Source: Enterobacter pseudoroggenkampii | GTDB taxonomy: Bacteria > Pseudomonadota > Gammaproteobacteria > Enterobacterales > Enterobacteriaceae | Reading direction: 5' to 3' | DNA length: 64,000 nucleotides | NCBI RefSeq assembly: GCF_026420145.1 | Contig: NZ_JAPMLV010000001.1 | Span: forward strand, 2,108,001-2,172,000 | The notes under the pieces: generated by a model | The model's database searches: none | Seen by the model: the letters and a program-made list of their open reading frames with translations, nothing else | Told to the model about the DNA's origin: nothing | Shown: one piece after another, positions 61,382-64,000 of the stretch | Layout: each line of letters starts with the position of its first letter | Position numbering within the stretch: position 1 is the stretch's first letter | Translations under genes and position numbers: made by a program

Positions 61382-62320
61382 ATGGATCGTTTCGATGCGA
61401 TGCGCGCCTTTGCTCGCGTGGTGGAAGCAGGCAGTTTCACAAAGGCTGCCCAAACGCTTCATATGAGCAAAACCACGGTGACGCAGCTTATTCAGCAGCT
61501 GGAAGCGCGCCTGCGCGTCAGGCTGCTCCATCGCACTACCCGCAGGCTCGGTGTGACTCCTGATGGCGCGGTCTACTACGAGCGCGTAATCCGTCTGCTG
61601 GCGGACATGGAGGATGCTGAAAACAGCCTCTCCAGTGCGACGATGACCCCCAGGGGACGCCTGCGGATAGATGTGCCCACTCCGCTCGCTCGCCTGTTGC
61701 TGGTGCCCGCGCTACCGGCTTTTCATGCACGCTACCCTGATATCCAGTTCGACATGGGCGTGAGCGACCGGGTGGTGGATCTGATCGGCGACAATGTGGA
61801 TTGCGTCCTGCGCGGTGGCGAAATCAACGACCAGTCCCTGATCGCACGCCATGTCGGCGATTTGCAAATCGGTGTTTACGTCGCCCCGAGTTATGTGGAA
61901 CGCCTCGGCGCCCCTGCGCACCCGCAAGAGCTGGAAAACACCAACCATCGCATAGTGGGATTCTTGTCCTCACGCACCGGTAAGGTTGATCCTCTGGTAC
62001 TGCGCAGTGAGAGTGAACATATTGAAATCACTGGCAGCTATGTGCTTGCCGTGGATGATGGCAATGCTTACCTCGAAGCTGGATTAGCCGGGCTAGGCGT
62101 GATTGCGCTACCCGCCTATATGGCGGCAGCACATCAGGCTTGTGGCTCCTTGATTCCGCTATTTGAACAATGGCGGATTAAGCCAATGCCCCTGTACCTG
62201 GCGTTTCCGCCGAACCGCCATGTCAACGCCAGACAGCGCGTTTTTATTGATTGGATCGTTGAATTGATGCAGCAGCATGTCCCTATTTCCAATAATAAGT
62301 CACTCCCTCCCAGCCCCTGA
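61382..62320 (+). CDS. LysR-family regulator (divergent to RidA/quinone reductase)
   Basis: The protein has 312 residues from M-D-R-F-D-A-M-R-A-F-A-R-V; 18 codons upstream in frame cover the operator and are rejected. Helix-turn-helix at about 18-45 (FTKAAQTLHMSKTTVTQLIQQLEARL). Probably senses a quinone, electrophile or similar compound and controls the divergent operon; the ligand is not known. Confidence 0.88.
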   Translation: MDRFDAMRAFARVVEAGSFTKAAQTLHMSKTTVTQLIQQLEARLRVRLLHRTTRRLGVTPDGAVYYERVIRLLADMEDAENSLSSATMTPRGRLRIDVPTPLARLLLVPALPAFHARYPDIQFDMGVSDRVVDLIGDNVDCVLRGGEINDQSLIARHVGDLQIGVYVAPSYVERLGAPAHPQELENTNHRIVGFLSSRTGKVDPLVLRSESEHIEITGSYVLAVDDGNAYLEAGLAGLGVIALPAYMAAAHQACGSLIPLFEQWRIKPMPLYLAFPPNRHVNARQRVFIDWIVELMQQHVPISNNKSLPPSP

Positions 62321-62328
62321 TTCGCTCA

Positions 62329-63240
62329 TTAGGGTTGGTTACTTTCCACAGCACTCACCGCTCGCCGCCAGGCCGCCACTTCCTCCTCCAGCCATGCCTT
62401 AAAGAGTGTCACCTCCGGCTTCACCTCCGTAGACTGCGCCGTTACCAACCAGTAAGGCCAGGGATATGGTGCGGTGATGGAGGTTAGCTGGACCAGTTCA
62501 CCTCGGGTGATGGCATCCTGAACCAGAGAGCGACGCTCCAGCGCGATACCTTTCCCGAGTCGAACGGCTTCGATAATGATATTGGAGTCGTTAACGCATA
62601 AACCGTCAGGCACGATCTCTTTCTCAAGACCCGCATTCATGCACCACGTTTTCCACGACTCCATAGAGAAAATAATATGACTCTTTGCAATCTCCGCTGG
62701 CGTAGCGGGCAGCACGCCCCCGTTAAAGCCCGGTGCGGCCACCACAATAAGCTCATCGGAAAAAAGGTAATGGCTTTCACTCCCTTCCCAGTTCCCCTGC
62801 CCCATCCGTATCGCGATGTCTATCCCTTCCTGCTGCAGGCTGGTGACCGTCAGGCTGGCCTGGATCCGCAGGGTGATAAGCGGATATTTCGCCCGAAAAC
62901 GAGCCAGACGCGGTAATAACCAGTGGCATCCAAATGACGGCACCATCGCCAGCGTCAGCTCCTGCTTTCTCGGCTTCACCTGTACGAGTCGGGTGGCATC
63001 CGCAATATGGTTCAACGCCTCGCGTACCTGTAAGGCATAGAGCCGCCCTTCTTCGTTGATCTGCACTCCTCGCCCCTGACGGATAAAGAGCTTAACGCCC
63101 ACCATCTCCTCCAGCGTTTTGATCTGCTGGCTGATAGCGGAATGGGTAACGTGGAGTTCTTTCGCCGCCAGCGTCACGCTGCCGAGACGGGCGACGGCTT
63201 CAAAGCTTCGCAAACTGGCAATGGGTGGAAAATCCGACAT
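62329..63240 (-). CDS. LysR-family regulator, GcvA-like
   Basis: The protein has 303 residues, start M-S-D-F-P-P-I-A-S-L-R-S-F-E-A-V-A-R. Helix-turn-helix near 21-48 (VTLAAKELHVTHSAISQQIKTLEEMVG). The N-terminal PPxxxLRxFEAVAR and the overall pattern resemble the GcvA/AmpR group. Divergent from the glutathione S-transferase gene, which it probably regulates. Confidence 0.87.
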   Translation of the reverse strand: MSDFPPIASLRSFEAVARLGSVTLAAKELHVTHSAISQQIKTLEEMVGVKLFIRQGRGVQINEEGRLYALQVREALNHIADATRLVQVKPRKQELTLAMVPSFGCHWLLPRLARFRAKYPLITLRIQASLTVTSLQQEGIDIAIRMGQGNWEGSESHYLFSDELIVVAAPGFNGGVLPATPAEIAKSHIIFSMESWKTWCMNAGLEKEIVPDGLCVNDSNIIIEAVRLGKGIALERRSLVQDAITRGELVQLTSITAPYPWPYWLVTAQSTEVKPEVTLFKAWLEEEVAAWRRAVSAVESNQP

Positions 63241-63410
63241 GAAAGCACTTCCTTATCTGCGCTGGATATACAGCGGCAACCTGACCATATGTCAGTAATA
63301 CTAACCCTTACGGTAAGATACTGAAGATATTCGCTATGCAAATTGTATTGTAATGTCTGGTCATCCTCTTCAATGACGCGTTATTTCACAGAGACAGGAA
63401 AACGGGAACG

Positions 63411-64000
63411 ATGATTAAGCTTGTTGGCATGATGGATTCACCTTATGTACGGCGCGTGGCGATCTCCCTTGAGCTTTATGGCGTTGAGTTTGAAAGCCAG
63501 CCGCTGTCAGTCTTTAGCACCTTCGACGCGTTCTCCCGGATCAACCCCGCGGTAAAAGCCCCGACGCTGGTTCTGGATAACGGAATACGGCTGATGGACT
63601 CCTCGCTGATACTGAATTATTTTGAGGCTCAGGCTGCCCCCGAGCGGAAACTCCTGCCCGTCGCGCCGGATGCGCTGACAAAGGATCTTCAGACGCTGGG
63701 CTTTATCCTCGCCGCCGCTGAAAAAGCGGTGCAAAATGTGTATGAACACAACCAGCGTCCGGCGGAAAAGCAGCACGCTTTATGGGTCGAACGCATTACA
63801 ATTCAGCTGCTGGCGGCCTGCAGGGTATGGAATGCCTTACTGGAGACACGTCCGGCGACTGCAACTCCCGATCAGGTTGCCGTCACGAGCACGGTTGTCT
63901 GGACGTTTATTCAGTCGATGATCCCGCACGTCGTTAACGCAGCGGATTTTAGAGAGATTCAGGCGTTTGCCGAATCATTCGAATCACAGGCGGTCTTCAG
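63411..64000 (+). CDS. Glutathione S-transferase, N-terminal part
   Basis: The gene runs off the right edge; about 196 codons are visible. It starts M-I-K-L-V-G-M-M-D-S-P-Y-V-R-R-V-A-I-S-L-E after an AGGA-containing leader. The thioredoxin-like N-domain (1-80) has the MDSPYVRRV active-site loop and the MDSSLILNYFE glutathione-binding segment; a helical C-domain follows. Divergent from a LysR gene. Resembles the YibF/YfcF type; the exact subgroup is not settled. Confidence 0.88.
   Translation, partial: MIKLVGMMDSPYVRRVAISLELYGVEFESQPLSVFSTFDAFSRINPAVKAPTLVLDNGIRLMDSSLILNYFEAQAAPERKLLPVAPDALTKDLQTLGFILAAAEKAVQNVYEHNQRPAEKQHALWVERITIQLLAACRVWNALLETRPATATPDQVAVTSTVVWTFIQSMIPHVVNAADFREIQAFAESFESQAVF

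Overview
The window is chromosomal DNA of a member of the Enterobacteriaceae, most likely Enterobacter (cloacae complex or a close relative). The gene order fliA-fliB-fliC / fliDST-amyA-yedD-fliE / fliFGHIJKLMNOPQR-rcsA-dsrB-yodD-dsrA-mpgP-dgcQ-yodC-yedI-yedA-vsr-dcm-yedJ-porin follows the E. coli/Salmonella backbone closely, and the proteins are near-identical in family and length. Species-level assignment is inference; no 16S gene is present.

Region 1 (1-18444) is the flagellar region: the 5' part of fliA, the flagellin lysine methylase fliB, an unusually short flagellin fliC, a divergent sigma-28-driven fliDST, cytoplasmic alpha-amylase amyA, lipoprotein yedD, and the hook-basal-body and export operons fliE and fliF-R. 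Recognisable sigma-28 promoters lie before fliA, fliC and fliD, and a two-box FlhDC operator lies between fliE and fliF.

Region 2 (18445-29245) is backbone: rcsA with RcsAB-like boxes, the small RNA gene dsrA, several small conserved genes, a diguanylate cyclase, the Dcm methylase with its Vsr repair endonuclease, and an OmpS1/YedS-type porin behind an AT-rich leader.

Region 3 (29260-43515) is metabolic accessory DNA. It holds a lone MurQ-like SIS protein, then a C4-dicarboxylate module: a DcuSR-type two-component system, a signal-less ApbE flavin transferase, a 926-residue three-domain flavoprotein (OYE-like, FMN_bind, fumarate-reductase FAD domain), a DASS antiporter and a class I fumarase. 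A perfect FNR box lies in the divergent promoter region. The layout suggests soluble, anaerobically induced NADH:fumarate reduction fed by tartrate, malate or fumarate uptake. A CitA/TcuC-type MFS symporter, a translationally coupled periplasmic binding protein and a LysR regulator follow.

Region 4 (43610-55849) holds a FeS-type photolyase with a tiny DUF2256 gene, mtfA, and a complete aerobactin locus (shiF, iucABCD, iutA) behind a Fur box, ending at a tRNA-Asn gene.

Region 5 (55834-59811) is a roughly 3.9-kb element bounded by 50-bp direct repeats made of the tRNA-Asn 3' end and its terminator. Its single gene encodes a helicase fused to a phospholipase-D nuclease, a probable anti-phage system of the Mokosh type II kind. 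Region 6 (59865-64000) contains a quinone-oxidoreductase/RidA pair with a divergent LysR gene and its probable operator, a second LysR gene, and the start of a glutathione S-transferase gene cut by the window end.
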